Source of the DNA: Hominenteromicrobium sp964531265
GTDB lineage: Bacteria > Bacillota > Clostridia > Oscillospirales > Acutalibacteraceae
DNA: 64,000 bases
Assembly: GCA_964531265.1 (NCBI GenBank)
Contig: CAZHDW010000012.1
Coordinates: forward strand, 1-64,000
Direction: 5' to 3'
Part shown: in pieces, positions 52,259 through 61,595 of the stretch
Layout of the letters: the number at the start of each line of letters is the position of its first letter
Numbering within the stretch: the first letter of the stretch is position 1
Translations under genes and position numbers: made by a program
Notes under the pieces: generated by a model
What the model was told of the DNA's origin: nothing
Database searches by the model: none
The model's input: the letters and a program-made list of their open reading frames with translations, nothing else

Positions 52259-52275
52259 TTAGTTAAACAAACTAA
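52259..52275. promoter_or_regulatory. FabT-like operator
   Basis: TTAGTT-AAACA-AACTAA, a perfect 6-bp dyad. Close to the streptococcal FabT box AGTTTGA...TCAAACT in its core AGTT/AACT. Lies just downstream of the promoter -10, a position suited to repression. Confidence 0.75.
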
Positions 52276-52290
52276 CTATCTATGCCTGTT

Positions 52291-52319
52291 ATTTTACAGC
52301 CTTATTCCTCAAAAGTCAA
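52291..52319 (-). promoter_or_regulatory. Sigma-A promoter of the fatty-acid operon
   Basis: On the minus strand TTGACT (52314-52319), 17-bp spacer, TAAAAT (52291-52296). Transcription would begin about 10 bp before the FabT-like dyad. Confidence 0.8.
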
Positions 52320-52533
52320 GCAGTTCACATTGTTTTTACAATTGCCGCCAATTCACGTCGATGAGAGACGCCGACAAAACCGTTTTGTTCACAATTTGTA
52401 AATATTCAGACATTTTTTGTAGCTTTCCTGTAGCTTTTTCGTCTCATAATTCTTGTGGGGAATTATTTTTGTCACCCTTCAGGTTATAATATATCCGAAT
52501 ATGATTATATCCAAGCCGAAAGGAAAACATCCT

Positions 52534-53793
52534 ATGAAGCGTTTATATAAAATGAACAAGGCTATCAAGCGCCTGACCGCCGTTGCACTTTCCGCGTTGC
52601 TGATAACGGCCGCTCCGATGAGCTATGCCGCTTCCCTTGAGGAGATGCAGAGCCAGCAGGCCGCACTTTCAAAGCAGAAGCAGCAGCTTCAGGAAAAGAT
52701 AAACGGTCTCGCCGCCGAGGAAGCAAAGACCGAAGAATATCAGGCCACACTCGAAGCGCAGATTAAGACAGTTGAGGAGCAGATCGATACCGCCATTGCG
52801 AACATCAACACACTCAACTCCAGCATAACCGCTCTCGAAGAGAGCCTTGAGCAGTCCGAGCTTGAAATACAGGACACCATGGAGCTGCTCAAAAAACGTT
52901 TGGCTACACTTTATGCCGCAGGAAAAGTAAGCACACTGGAGATTCTTTTCAACGCCGAGAGCCTCTCCGACTTCTCCATGCGCACAGAGCTTGTAACAAG
53001 AATCACTCACCATGACCGCATACTCATCGATCAGGTTTCCCAATATATGGAAAAAACCGCTGCCGAGCGCGAGGAGCTTGAGGCGGAAAAGACCGCCCTT
53101 GCCGACGAGAAAAAGCTTTTGGAGGCAAGCCAGACAGAGCTTGAAGACCTGATAGCCGAGAACAACGCACTTCTCAGTGATATCCGCGGCAAAAAGAACT
53201 CAGCCTCAGCGGAATTGAAGCGCACACAGCAGGAGTCCAATGCGATTTCCGGCCAGATAGCAGATTATCTGGAGCAGAAGCGCAAGGAGGAGGAAGCTGC
53301 AAAGGCTACCCCGAAGCCGACTCCCACACCCACTCCGGATCCGAACACCGGCGCTACCCCGAAGCCGAGTGCAACTCCCACGCCCACACCAACTCCGACC
53401 CCCACACCGGATTCCAGTGCATCGGCGGGCTTTAGTTGGCCGCTTCCGGGCTACAGCACGATAACCGATACCTTCGGCAACGGACACTACGGCCTTGATA
53501 TCGGCGCACCGCGCGGCACTCCGATAGTCGCTGCGCGCTCCGGAACAGTCATGACCGCAAACAGCACCGACGAATGGGGCCAGTCCTGGGGCTATTATGT
53601 ATCGATCTACCACGATTCCACATACTCCACGCTCTATGCTCATATGAGCTCTGTGGCTGTTACCTCCGGACAGTACGTCACAAAGGGACAGGTCATCGGC
53701 TATGTCGGCAATACCGGCTATTCCTTCGGTAACCACCTGCACTTCGAGATATACAAGAACGGCACGCGTGTGAATCCGCAGAATTATGTATAA
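52534..53793 (+). CDS. Secreted M23 peptidase with coiled coil (EnvC/FtsX-partner-like)
   Basis: 419 aa from MKRLYKM (AAAGGA upstream). Signal peptide (about 1-32, ending SYAAS), coiled coil (33-250), Pro/Thr linker of PKPTPTPTP repeats (about 255-295), then a LytM domain. Zinc ligands visible in GHYGLDIG and NHLHFEI (HxH); Gly-rich KGQVIGYVGNTG. Such proteins cut cross-linked peptidoglycan during division or act as its activator. Confidence 0.92.
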   Translation: MKRLYKMNKAIKRLTAVALSALLITAAPMSYAASLEEMQSQQAALSKQKQQLQEKINGLAAEEAKTEEYQATLEAQIKTVEEQIDTAIANINTLNSSITALEESLEQSELEIQDTMELLKKRLATLYAAGKVSTLEILFNAESLSDFSMRTELVTRITHHDRILIDQVSQYMEKTAAEREELEAEKTALADEKKLLEASQTELEDLIAENNALLSDIRGKKNSASAELKRTQQESNAISGQIADYLEQKRKEEEAAKATPKPTPTPTPDPNTGATPKPSATPTPTPTPTPTPDSSASAGFSWPLPGYSTITDTFGNGHYGLDIGAPRGTPIVAARSGTVMTANSTDEWGQSWGYYVSIYHDSTYSTLYAHMSSVAVTSGQYVTKGQVIGYVGNTGYSFGNHLHFEIYKNGTRVNPQNYV

Positions 53794-53802
53794 TCCCATA
53801 AA

Positions 53803-53841
53803 AAATCAGCATCCGTATCATCAAGATACGGATGCTTTTTT
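53803..53841 (+). terminator. Terminator after the M23 peptidase
   Basis: AGCATCCGTATC/GATACGGATGCT, 12-bp stem, 5-nt loop, six T; also flanked by A5, so it serves the converging serine hydrolase. Confidence 0.9.
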
Positions 53842-53846
53842 GTGTC

Positions 53847-55331
53847 TTATTCCGCTGTAAGCTCGATTTTTTCGTACGCCTTATCGGCCAGTCCGCCGCA
53901 TATCGGCATCGTGGATTCGCTCTCTATTACAAGCGAGTTCTCGTTAAAGCTCAGGATGAGGCGTCTGCCGCCGACAGATTCCGCACATCTTACCTCAAGC
54001 TCGAAGCGGTCATTGCAGAGCCAGCGCCCCACAGCGCCGTACGTCATTCCGTCCAGCTTAAAACGCGAGAAATGGCTGTGCATTCCTATCTCCGCCGTAA
54101 AGGTTCCGTTATCCTGCTCAAAGCTAAGCCTTGCGCAGTCCTCCTCAAAGGCTATGCCGACGCTCTTTGTGCTGCCGCCATGCGGAGTCTCTATCCATAT
54201 GCCGCCTATAAAGTCCGCAAGACTGGGCATCGGGATATTCGGCACATACCTTTTCAGATTGTATTTTTGCTCGGAATCCGGATTTCTCATTGAGAGCTTC
54301 GGGGTTATCTCGGCGTGCTCGAGGCGGTACTTAAGGATGTCCGCCGCCACACTCCGCTCAAGCCGCTGCTCGTCGGTAATAGCCGGGAGAAGTGCCTCCC
54401 ATGCGCAGGTAAGCTGCACCTGCTGATTTACCGCCGCACTTTGCAGGATGAGCACGGCATCGAGATCTTCAAACACTATTCCGTACTGGCCGAAGGCGCC
54501 GTCCGCACGGTACACATTCTCCGGAACACAGCGCCAGAACTGGAAGCCGTAGCCGCATCGCCAATCGGGATTCGGGTTGTCATTCGTCGGGCTTACCGTC
54601 TCCACCTGCTTTGAGGCGGCCATGTCGAACCATTCTTTTTTGAGGAGCTGCTTGCCGTCCCACTTGCCCTTCCATGCTACAAACTGAATGAAGCGCGCCA
54701 TGTCCTCGGCCTTGAGCCTGCTGCCTGCGCCGCCCATTTCAATGCCGTCAGGCAGCTTAAAGCACTTTATGCCGGATATTCCAAGCGGCTCAAAGAGGCG
54801 CTCTGTCAGGTATTCGAAGAGATCACAGCCCGTTCTGCGCTTCAAAACGGCGCACAGCATATTCGTGCCTGCCGTATTGTACATGAAGCTCTCTCCGGGA
54901 GCGTATTCAAAATCATTCTTAAGGAAATTTCTTATCCAGTCTGGCTCGGTCACGTCGAAGGTATTTATCTCGTGCTCATGGCCGCAGCTCATAGTGAGCA
55001 GATCCCGAACCGTGCATTTCAAAAGGTTCTCGCTCGGCTCATCGGGCAGCTTATCCGGGAAAATATCGCACAGCCTGTCTTCAAGCGATATCACGCCCTC
55101 CTGCCACGCAAAACCTATTGCCGTTGAGGTAAGCGCCTTAGTAAACGAGAACATCATGTGCGGGGATTCGGGCTCATACGGTCTCCACCAGCCCTCCGCA
55201 CAGACCTTGCCGTGCCTGAGCAGCATCATGCTGTGCAGCTCGACGCCGCACTGCTCGCACAGCTCCAAAAATCTTATAATACCCTCGGAGCGGATGCCTA
55301 CCTCCTCCGGAGCAACTCTTGTGAAATTCAT
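53847..55331 (-). CDS. Beta-lactamase-family serine hydrolase
   Basis: 494 aa from MNFTRVAPEEVG (GGAGGTG upstream). Class C beta-lactamase/esterase fold: S62-FTK65 nucleophile motif, YNTAGTNML as the second motif, and an appended C-terminal beta domain after about 390. No signal peptide, so cytosolic. An esterase or D-aminopeptidase role is more likely than resistance. Followed in the operon by an MFS permease (22 nt upstream of its start). Confidence 0.87.
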   Translation of the reverse strand: MNFTRVAPEEVGIRSEGIIRFLELCEQCGVELHSMMLLRHGKVCAEGWWRPYEPESPHMMFSFTKALTSTAIGFAWQEGVISLEDRLCDIFPDKLPDEPSENLLKCTVRDLLTMSCGHEHEINTFDVTEPDWIRNFLKNDFEYAPGESFMYNTAGTNMLCAVLKRRTGCDLFEYLTERLFEPLGISGIKCFKLPDGIEMGGAGSRLKAEDMARFIQFVAWKGKWDGKQLLKKEWFDMAASKQVETVSPTNDNPNPDWRCGYGFQFWRCVPENVYRADGAFGQYGIVFEDLDAVLILQSAAVNQQVQLTCAWEALLPAITDEQRLERSVAADILKYRLEHAEITPKLSMRNPDSEQKYNLKRYVPNIPMPSLADFIGGIWIETPHGGSTKSVGIAFEEDCARLSFEQDNGTFTAEIGMHSHFSRFKLDGMTYGAVGRWLCNDRFELEVRCAESVGGRRLILSFNENSLVIESESTMPICGGLADKAYEKIELTAE

Positions 55332-55352
55332 TTTCCGCACCTCCGTGCCGTA

Positions 55353-56531
55353 TCAGGAGAAGAACTTCTCCGTGTTTTTTATTTTGAGGAACATACACAG
55401 CACCACTGCTATAACGGACATTGCGCTCATCACCAAATAAAGCACCTGCATTCCCCATATTCCGGCCAGCCAGCCGCCGGCATTCTGGATGATTATCGTA
55501 GTCACGGCACCTATTGCGCTGAGCGTGCCCTGCGCAGTGGATACAGAGCCTTCGCCGACCACCTCACGGATAACCTTGAGCTGCACCATCATGTATATAG
55601 TGCCGCATATCGCCTTAAGCAGTATCATGGTAGTAAGCACCACCGCAAGATTTGTGCATACGCCATACACGATGTACTCAATGAGCATGAGCACAAGGCT
55701 GACGATGGTCAGGGTCTTGCTTGAGAATCTGTCCATAAAGTGATTTGAAAACAGGACTATCGGAAGCTCCAGCATAATACCTATCGACAAAACTGTTCCG
55801 ACAGTGCCGGAGGAAAGGCCGAGGCTCTGTAAAAGCATCGGGCAATATGCGTTATTCAGTCCCGAGGTGCCGAGATATATCATGGTTATCAGCAAAAAGA
55901 GCAAAAACGCCGGGTTTTTCAGGAAATCAAATCGATTCGCCACTGGGATATCATCGCCCTTTGCGCCGCTGCTGCCGGTATCAAAGCTGATACCCTGCAG
56001 GAAGAGGTAGGATACCGCGCCTATTGCCAGTGCGACCGCCGCCGCAATAAATATGCCCTGCGGCATCAGCTCCATTATCGCGCCTGCCACGGGCGGTGCC
56101 GCAGCATAGCCTATCGTGCCCCATACCCTGATTTTGCCGTAGCGGAACTTACCGCTGCTCGCAACACGCTCACTTATCGGGCTGACAGCCGAAACAGAGC
56201 CCATCATAAGGCCGTTAAGCGCATACAGCACTATCGTGTTCTTCGACACGGAGAATATAACGGCACACACCGCCGCCAGCGTAAGCAGTGACGCCGCCAG
56301 CACCTTCGGCCTGCGGAATTTGTCGTTAAGGTAGCCGATTATCGGATTTGACAGAATACCGAACAGGCTAGATGCGGACAAAATAAAGGTCATTTCTCTG
56401 TCAGATTTTCCGAGTGCGTCCGTTAAATAGAGCGATATCATGTTATTCACTGCACTCATTGCAAAGAAAAATGAGAAATAGGTGACGACATAGCTCAGAT
56501 AACTGCCTCGATAGTTGAATTTTGTTTTCAT
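55353..56531 (-). CDS. MFS transporter
   Basis: 392 aa, twelve membrane helices. Start at MKTKFNYRG (GGGGAG upstream). NPIIGYLNDKFRRPK in the loop between helices 2 and 3 is the MFS signature. Resembles sugar/nucleoside permeases of the OHS/LacY-like group. Co-transcribed with the serine hydrolase, so its substrate may be the hydrolase product. Confidence 0.87.
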   Translation of the reverse strand: MKTKFNYRGSYLSYVVTYFSFFFAMSAVNNMISLYLTDALGKSDREMTFILSASSLFGILSNPIIGYLNDKFRRPKVLAASLLTLAAVCAVIFSVSKNTIVLYALNGLMMGSVSAVSPISERVASSGKFRYGKIRVWGTIGYAAAPPVAGAIMELMPQGIFIAAAVALAIGAVSYLFLQGISFDTGSSGAKGDDIPVANRFDFLKNPAFLLFLLITMIYLGTSGLNNAYCPMLLQSLGLSSGTVGTVLSIGIMLELPIVLFSNHFMDRFSSKTLTIVSLVLMLIEYIVYGVCTNLAVVLTTMILLKAICGTIYMMVQLKVIREVVGEGSVSTAQGTLSAIGAVTTIIIQNAGGWLAGIWGMQVLYLVMSAMSVIAVVLCMFLKIKNTEKFFS

Positions 56532-56584
56532 GCTTATCAACTCCCCACTGAGCCGATTCTACCAGACAACAACGTAAAGTGCAA

Positions 56585-56622
56585 GAAAAAAATGCGGTAT
56601 CGGGAAAATGCCCGATACCGCA
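56585..56622 (-). terminator. Terminator of purC
   Basis: TGCGGTATCGGG/CCCGATACCGCA, 12-bp stem, followed by U7 on the minus strand. Confidence 0.9.
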
Positions 56623-56661
56623 CTGAAAATACTATGCATTCTGCCGAAAAGCTCGGTGGAA

Positions 56662-57360
56662 TTATCTGTTGTTGATGAGCTTTGTGAGCTCTACCGGATC
56701 AACGATCTTGCCGTCCTTGTAGACGCGCATGTTGCCGGAAGCGATTTCATCGATGAGAATGACCTCACCGTTGTTGTAGCCGAACTCAAACTTGATATCC
56801 CACAGGTCGAGGCCGATGGACTTGAGGTCGTCAGCAACGATCTTTGTGATCTTCAGGGTCTGCTCCTTCATGCTCTGGAACATATCCATTGTCATGATGC
56901 CGAGTGCTGCAAGGCCCTCTGCCGTGACCAGCGGATCGCCCTTCTCGTCGTTCTTAAAGGTGCACTCCACATAGCCGCCGTCAAGTACTGTGCCGTCCTT
57001 GATGTACTCGCCGTATCTGCGGATGAAGCTGCCTGTTGCTACCAGACGGCAGATAACCTCAAGACCGTTGCCGCCCTGAGCCTTGCCGAAGCATTCAGCC
57101 GGAAGAACTTCCATTGTAGCCTCTTCAACATTTGCGCTGACATAGTGTGTCTTGATGCCGGCAGCCTTAAGAAGCTCGAAGTAGTAAACGGAGGTCTGAA
57201 GATTTGCCTTGCCGATACCCTCGATGGTCAGGCCAACACTGTTTTCGCCCGGATCAAAAACGCCGTCCTTGCCGGTGCAGTCATCCTTGAACTTCAGCAG
57301 AACATTGCCGTTTTCAAGGCTGTAAACGTCTTTTGTTTTACCTTCATAAGTTTTCTTCAT
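56662..57360 (-). CDS. purC: SAICAR synthase
   Basis: 232 aa; GGAGCA upstream of the ATG. Makes SAICAR from CAIR, Asp and ATP in purine synthesis. Family segments seen: TYEGKTKDVYSLENGNVLLKFKDDCTGKDG, SFIRRYG, FEFGYNNGEVILIDEIASGNMR. Monocistronic, not in a pur operon here; a -10 TATAAT lies upstream. Confidence 0.96.
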   Translation of the reverse strand: MKKTYEGKTKDVYSLENGNVLLKFKDDCTGKDGVFDPGENSVGLTIEGIGKANLQTSVYYFELLKAAGIKTHYVSANVEEATMEVLPAECFGKAQGGNGLEVICRLVATGSFIRRYGEYIKDGTVLDGGYVECTFKNDEKGDPLVTAEGLAALGIMTMDMFQSMKEQTLKITKIVADDLKSIGLDLWDIKFEFGYNNGEVILIDEIASGNMRVYKDGKIVDPVELTKLINNR

Positions 57361-57407
57361 GTTAGTGCTCCTTTGTATAGGAATAGAAGTGGGTAATTTA
57401 CAAAAAG

Positions 57408-57436
57408 ATTATATCACAGTCCGCACAGGATTTCCA
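57408..57436 (-). promoter_or_regulatory. Candidate promoter of purC
   Basis: On the minus strand TGGAAA (57431-57436), 17-bp spacer, TATAAT (57408-57413). The -35 is weak. No purine riboswitch seen. Confidence 0.5.
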
Positions 57437-57567
57437 TGTGCATTTTTGTGAGACATCGTGCCAATGTTTTCGCAATTTCTATGCATTTGTAAAAAAATTT
57501 ATTTTGCAGGCCCCTCTGCTGCGTTACCGGAAAGCGAAACAAAGCTTGCTCCGACCTACGGCAGAGC

Positions 57568-58461
57568 TTATATTTCCCAGCTGTCTGTCATGCGTACGGG
57601 CAATATTCTGCCGTTTTCGATGAGCATTTTGTCGATGCACAGATATCTTGCATTTCCGTCGTGCTCGTTCAACTTGTGGCGATGATATACCATCAGGTAC
57701 ATATCCTTTTCCGGAACATACAGCCAGCCGTTATGCCCCGGGCCGGTCGCAACCGTCGGATCCTCCCTGAGTATACAGGCGCTTTCGGAATATCCCTCAA
57801 AAATATTGTCGGACACCGCATAACGGACATTATACGTGCCATCACCCCAGTTGCCGGATGACCACATGAAGTAGTACTTGCCGCTATGCTTCATGATGCA
57901 GGGCGCCTCAACATAATTTTCCGGGGTTATCTCTTTAAAGAGGCAGCCGTCCTCAAGCGGCAAAAAGCCGTCCATCGTATCGTTCAGCACACCTATGTTG
58001 CAATGCCGCCAACCGCCGTAAAGCAGGTAGATCGTCCCGTCATCGTCCTTGAAAAGATGTGCATCGATGGGCTGCGCACCGTTAATAAAGGTGCCGACAA
58101 GTGTATCCGTATAGGCTTTAAACGGCCCGCGGGGACTGTCTGAAACCGCTATTTCAAGGCCGCCCGGCTCTTCATCGGAATGGATATCGTTGCAGGCGAA
58201 GATGAGGTAATATTTCCCGTCCTTTTCGATAACCGTCGGTGCCCAAATCGCAAAGGTTGCGTTCGGGAAGCCCTCCATATCAATGATGCTTTCGCAGGTC
58301 TCCCAGTGAATAAGATCCTTTGAATGCATTACATCGAGATTCTTCTGCTGATCGAAGGGCAGAGAATTCGTCACGTATATCCAGTATTCGCCCTCATAAA
58401 AGCGCGCCTCCGGATCGGCATACCACTTTTGGCTGAGTGGGTTTATCAGTGTGTTTTTCAT
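57568..58461 (-). CDS. Glycoside hydrolase family 43 protein
   Basis: 297 aa. Five-bladed beta-propeller with the family residues: Asp in WYADPEARFYEG, Asp in AQPIDAHLFKDDDG, Glu in YVEAPCIMK. GH43 enzymes cleave arabinose or xylose units of plant glycans. No signal peptide, so it acts on imported oligosaccharides. Length is minimal for a single-domain GH43. Start ATG at 58461 with AAAGGATG upstream. Confidence 0.9.
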   Translation of the reverse strand: MKNTLINPLSQKWYADPEARFYEGEYWIYVTNSLPFDQQKNLDVMHSKDLIHWETCESIIDMEGFPNATFAIWAPTVIEKDGKYYLIFACNDIHSDEEPGGLEIAVSDSPRGPFKAYTDTLVGTFINGAQPIDAHLFKDDDGTIYLLYGGWRHCNIGVLNDTMDGFLPLEDGCLFKEITPENYVEAPCIMKHSGKYYFMWSSGNWGDGTYNVRYAVSDNIFEGYSESACILREDPTVATGPGHNGWLYVPEKDMYLMVYHRHKLNEHDGNARYLCIDKMLIENGRILPVRMTDSWEI

Positions 58462-58612
58462 GGGATCATCCTTTCTTGGCTTATGCCCCGATTATTTGAT
58501 TATAAGTTAACGCCGCCGCAAACGCAAGAGATAATTGAGCAGTCGGCGGTATAATCCCTGCCCATTTACAGACACTAACAGCATAATTTGTAAAACAAGG
58601 AGACAGGTATAT

Positions 58613-59149
58613 ATGAAAGCTACCGGAATTGTCCGTCGCATAGATGACCTTGGCAGAGTGGTGATACCTAAGGAAATACGCAGAACGATGAAGATGAGCG
58701 AGGGTACGCCGCTTGAAATCTTTATCGACAAGGAGGGCGGAGTGATCTTTCGCAAATACTCGGCCGTGGGCGATATCAGCGAAAGCGCACAGCATGTCAG
58801 TGACTGCGTTTCAAGGGTATGCGGAGTCGGGGTAGCGGTATCGGACAGGGACCGCATAGTGGCCGCCGCCGGCATACCTCGCAGGGAGCTGCTGGACAAG
58901 CCCGTATCCAGGCGTCTGGAGGACATCATGAGGGCGCGCAAGCCGTTCATCCCGTCCGAGGGTGAGCTTATTCTTCCATGCGATGCCTGCTCACGCCCGG
59001 CAAGCGCCGCATTTCCGATAATCAACTGCGGAGACATCTGCGGAATGCTCATGCTGCTGAGGGACGATTCACAGCCGACTCCGACGGTGGAAAACCTGCA
59101 TCTGGCACAGCTCGGCGCAGCTTTTTTGGGCAGTGAGACGGCACAATGA
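58613..59149 (+). CDS. spoVT: Stage V sporulation protein T (AbrB-like + GAF)
   Basis: 178 aa from MKATGIVRRIDDLGRVVIPKEIRRTMKMSEGTPLEIF, the swapped-hairpin AbrB domain with all core residues; residues 55-178 form a GAF-like domain (CVSRVCGVGVAVSDRDRIVAAAGI). SpoVT tunes sigma-G genes in the forespore. AAGGAG lies upstream. Its presence supports a sporulating host. Confidence 0.95.
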   Translation: MKATGIVRRIDDLGRVVIPKEIRRTMKMSEGTPLEIFIDKEGGVIFRKYSAVGDISESAQHVSDCVSRVCGVGVAVSDRDRIVAAAGIPRRELLDKPVSRRLEDIMRARKPFIPSEGELILPCDACSRPASAAFPIINCGDICGMLMLLRDDSQPTPTVENLHLAQLGAAFLGSETAQ

Positions 59150-59309
59150 TATTGACAAAAAGCGCATTGTCGTTAGTTCGGCCATGCGTTTTTTGTATTT
59201 TTCACAGGAAACAGGTCTTGCGATATCGATTTGTGCAAAAGTTTATGTGCGTTTTGCATAAAGAACGCATGGTCAAAATAGAATATCTGTATAAAATGCA
59301 ATTCCGTCA

Positions 59310-59338
59310 TTGCAAACCGAGGAATTATGGTATATAAT
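59310..59338 (+). promoter_or_regulatory. Sigma-A promoter of the EF-G paralogue
   Basis: TTGCAA (59310-59315), 17-bp spacer, TATAAT (59333-59338); the start codon follows 54 nt later after AAGGGG. Confidence 0.75.
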
Positions 59339-59391
59339 TAAAACTACAATTTAAGAAAAAATTGTGAAATATATATATAAGGGGTGTTTTC

Positions 59392-61464
59392 ATGAACACG
59401 TATCAGGCAAAGAACATCATAAATACAGCTATGGCAGGCCACTCCGGCGCCGGCAAGACCTCCCTCGCTGAAGCAATGCTTTATCTTGCGGGCGCATCCG
59501 ACCGTCGCGGCAAGATTGGCGAGGGTAATACTGTCTGTGATTACGATCCGGAAGAGATCCGCCGCAAAACATCGGTTTCCACGGCTGTTGCACCACTGGA
59601 GTGGAGAAACAAAAAGATCAATCTTCTCGACACCCCGGGTCTGTTTGACTTTGCCGGTGGTCTGAATGAAGCTGTTCGTGCGGCTGAATCCGTTATAATC
59701 GTTCTTGCAGGCAAGAGCGGTGTTTCCGTCGGTACGGAAAAGGCTTTTGCAGCAGCGGATAAGCGCGGCCTTGCAAAGTTCTTCTTTGTCAACGGCCTGT
59801 GCGATGAGGGCTCCGACTTCTACGGTGTTTTCGAAGAGCTTAAGGCAAGCTTCGGCCCGTCGGTCTGCCCGATAGTCGTTCCGTATTTTGAGAACGGCAA
59901 TGCAGATAAATACATAAACATGCTTGAATACAAGGCATATGACTATTCCGGCGGCAAGCCCGTTCAGGTGCCGATGCCGGATATGGGCGCAAGACTTGAG
60001 GGTCTGCGCACAGCTATATACGAGGCTGTCGCCGAAACCAGCGACGAGCTGTTTGAAAAATACTTCTCCGGTGAGGATTTCACCCCGGAGGAGGTCATCA
60101 TCGGTGTTTCTCAGGGCGTTAAAAACGGCACTATCTCCCCTGTTTTCTGCGGCGATGCCATGCTGATGCGCGGCATGGAGCAGTTCATGGACGGTCTGTG
60201 CTGGCTGGCTCCGAGTGCAGCCGACAAGGGCGATGAGCTCGCAGTTGACGTTGACGGTAATCCGGTAGAGATAAATGTAAACGAGGATGCAGCAGCCGCT
60301 GCCATAGTCTTTAAGACCGTGGCCGACCCGTTCATCGGCAAGCTTTCCTATGTTAAGGTGCTCTCCGGTAAAATATCCACGGAAACTCCGCTTATCAACA
60401 TGCGTACGGGCAATGTTGAACGCATCGGCAAAACAGTTATGATGTGCGGCAAGAAGCAGGAGGACGTAAAGGCAATATGCGCCGGCGATATCGGTGCTAT
60501 ACCGAAGCTTTCCAATGTAAACACAGGCGATACACTTTGCGCACCCACACGTAAGGTAATTCTGGACGGCATTGAGTACCCCTCTCCCGAAATGAGCATG
60601 GCAATTGTTCCGAAGAACAAGGGCGATGAGGATAAGATAGCTCAGGGCATCATGCGTCTGGCTGAGGAAGACCCCACTATCGGCTTTGTCAATAATGTCG
60701 AGACAAAGGAAATGGTTATCTCCGGCATGGGCGAGCAGCATCTTGACGTTGTTGTTTCCAAGCTCAAGTCAAAATTCGGCGTGGATGTCACACTGCGCAA
60801 CCCGCGTGTTGCATACCGCGAAACCATCAAGAAGACTGTATCCGTACAGGGCAGACATAAGAAGCAGACCGGCGGTCACGGCCAGTTCGGTGATGTTTGG
60901 ATCGAATTCTCACCGTCCGATTCCGATGATCTTGAGTTTGCAGAGCGCGTTGTTGGCGGCGCAGTTCCGAAGGGCTTTTTCCCGGCTGTTGAGAAGGGTC
61001 TGCGTGACTGTATTGCCAAGGGTCCCCTGGCAGGCTACCCCGTAGTCGGCCTCAAGGCAACCCTCTATGACGGCTCCTATCACCCCGTTGATTCCAGCGA
61101 AATGGCATTCAAAATGGCTGCTACCATCGCTTATAAGAACGGTATGCCCCAGGCTAACCCCACACTTCTTGAGCCGTACGGCACATTGAAGTGCACTGTT
61201 CCGGATGCGAACATGGGCGATATCATGGGTGAGGTCAACAAGCGCCGTGGTCGCGTTCTCGGCATGGAGCCGGCAGGCTCGGGCTATCAGACCGTTGAGG
61301 CTGAGGCACCTATGGCAGAGATGAGCGATTTCAGCACCTTCGTACGCCAGGTAACCCAGGGCAGAGGAAGCTTCACCTTTGAGTTCGTACGCTATGAGGA
61401 AGCTCCGGCAAACGTTGCTCAGAAGGTAATTGAGGCTGCAAAGGCCGCAGGCGAAGTCGATTAA
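59392..61464 (+). CDS. EF-G-like translational GTPase (EF-G2)
   Basis: 690 aa with all five EF-G domains. G1 GHSGAGKTS (16-24), switch II DTPGLFDF, but the G4 motif NKxD reads NGLCD, so the Lys that helps hold guanine is gone. Later DVTLRNPRVAYRETI and the C-terminal GRGSFTFEF are typical. EF-G2-type paralogues act in ribosome recycling or are uncharacterised; canonical fusA is not here. Own promoter and terminator. Confidence 0.9.
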   Translation: MNTYQAKNIINTAMAGHSGAGKTSLAEAMLYLAGASDRRGKIGEGNTVCDYDPEEIRRKTSVSTAVAPLEWRNKKINLLDTPGLFDFAGGLNEAVRAAESVIIVLAGKSGVSVGTEKAFAAADKRGLAKFFFVNGLCDEGSDFYGVFEELKASFGPSVCPIVVPYFENGNADKYINMLEYKAYDYSGGKPVQVPMPDMGARLEGLRTAIYEAVAETSDELFEKYFSGEDFTPEEVIIGVSQGVKNGTISPVFCGDAMLMRGMEQFMDGLCWLAPSAADKGDELAVDVDGNPVEINVNEDAAAAAIVFKTVADPFIGKLSYVKVLSGKISTETPLINMRTGNVERIGKTVMMCGKKQEDVKAICAGDIGAIPKLSNVNTGDTLCAPTRKVILDGIEYPSPEMSMAIVPKNKGDEDKIAQGIMRLAEEDPTIGFVNNVETKEMVISGMGEQHLDVVVSKLKSKFGVDVTLRNPRVAYRETIKKTVSVQGRHKKQTGGHGQFGDVWIEFSPSDSDDLEFAERVVGGAVPKGFFPAVEKGLRDCIAKGPLAGYPVVGLKATLYDGSYHPVDSSEMAFKMAATIAYKNGMPQANPTLLEPYGTLKCTVPDANMGDIMGEVNKRRGRVLGMEPAGSGYQTVEAEAPMAEMSDFSTFVRQVTQGRGSFTFEFVRYEEAPANVAQKVIEAAKAAGEVD

Positions 61465-61481
61465 TAATTCTGAAATTCTCG

Positions 61482-61518
61482 GCGGACATGTCCCAAGCGG
61501 ATGTGTCCGCTGCTTTTT
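61482..61518 (+). terminator. Terminator after the EF-G paralogue
   Basis: A 12-bp stem (GCGGACATGTCC with GGATGTGTCCGC, two G-U pairs), CAAGC loop, then TGCTTTTT. Confidence 0.85.
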
Positions 61519-61531
61519 CGCATTATTCGTC

Positions 61532-61561
61532 TTGACACATACACCGCACACGCGATACAAT
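61532..61561 (+). promoter_or_regulatory. Sigma-A promoter of the DUF1015 gene
   Basis: TTGACA (61532-61537), 18-bp spacer, TACAAT (61556-61561). Confidence 0.75.
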
Positions 61562-61595
61562 GAACTCAACATTATCCGAAAAGAGAGGGAGCATC

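Noticed and set aside
53847..55331. Beta-lactamase resistance gene
   Set aside because: No signal peptide, an extra C-terminal domain, and linkage to an MFS permease fit an esterase/peptidase better.
57361..57567. Purine riboswitch upstream of purC
   Set aside because: The leader lacks the three-way junction core; only a -10 TATAAT was found.
59344..60741. Long antisense open frame opposite the EF-G paralogue
   Set aside because: It is the complement of a conserved gene, has no ribosome site and resembles no protein.
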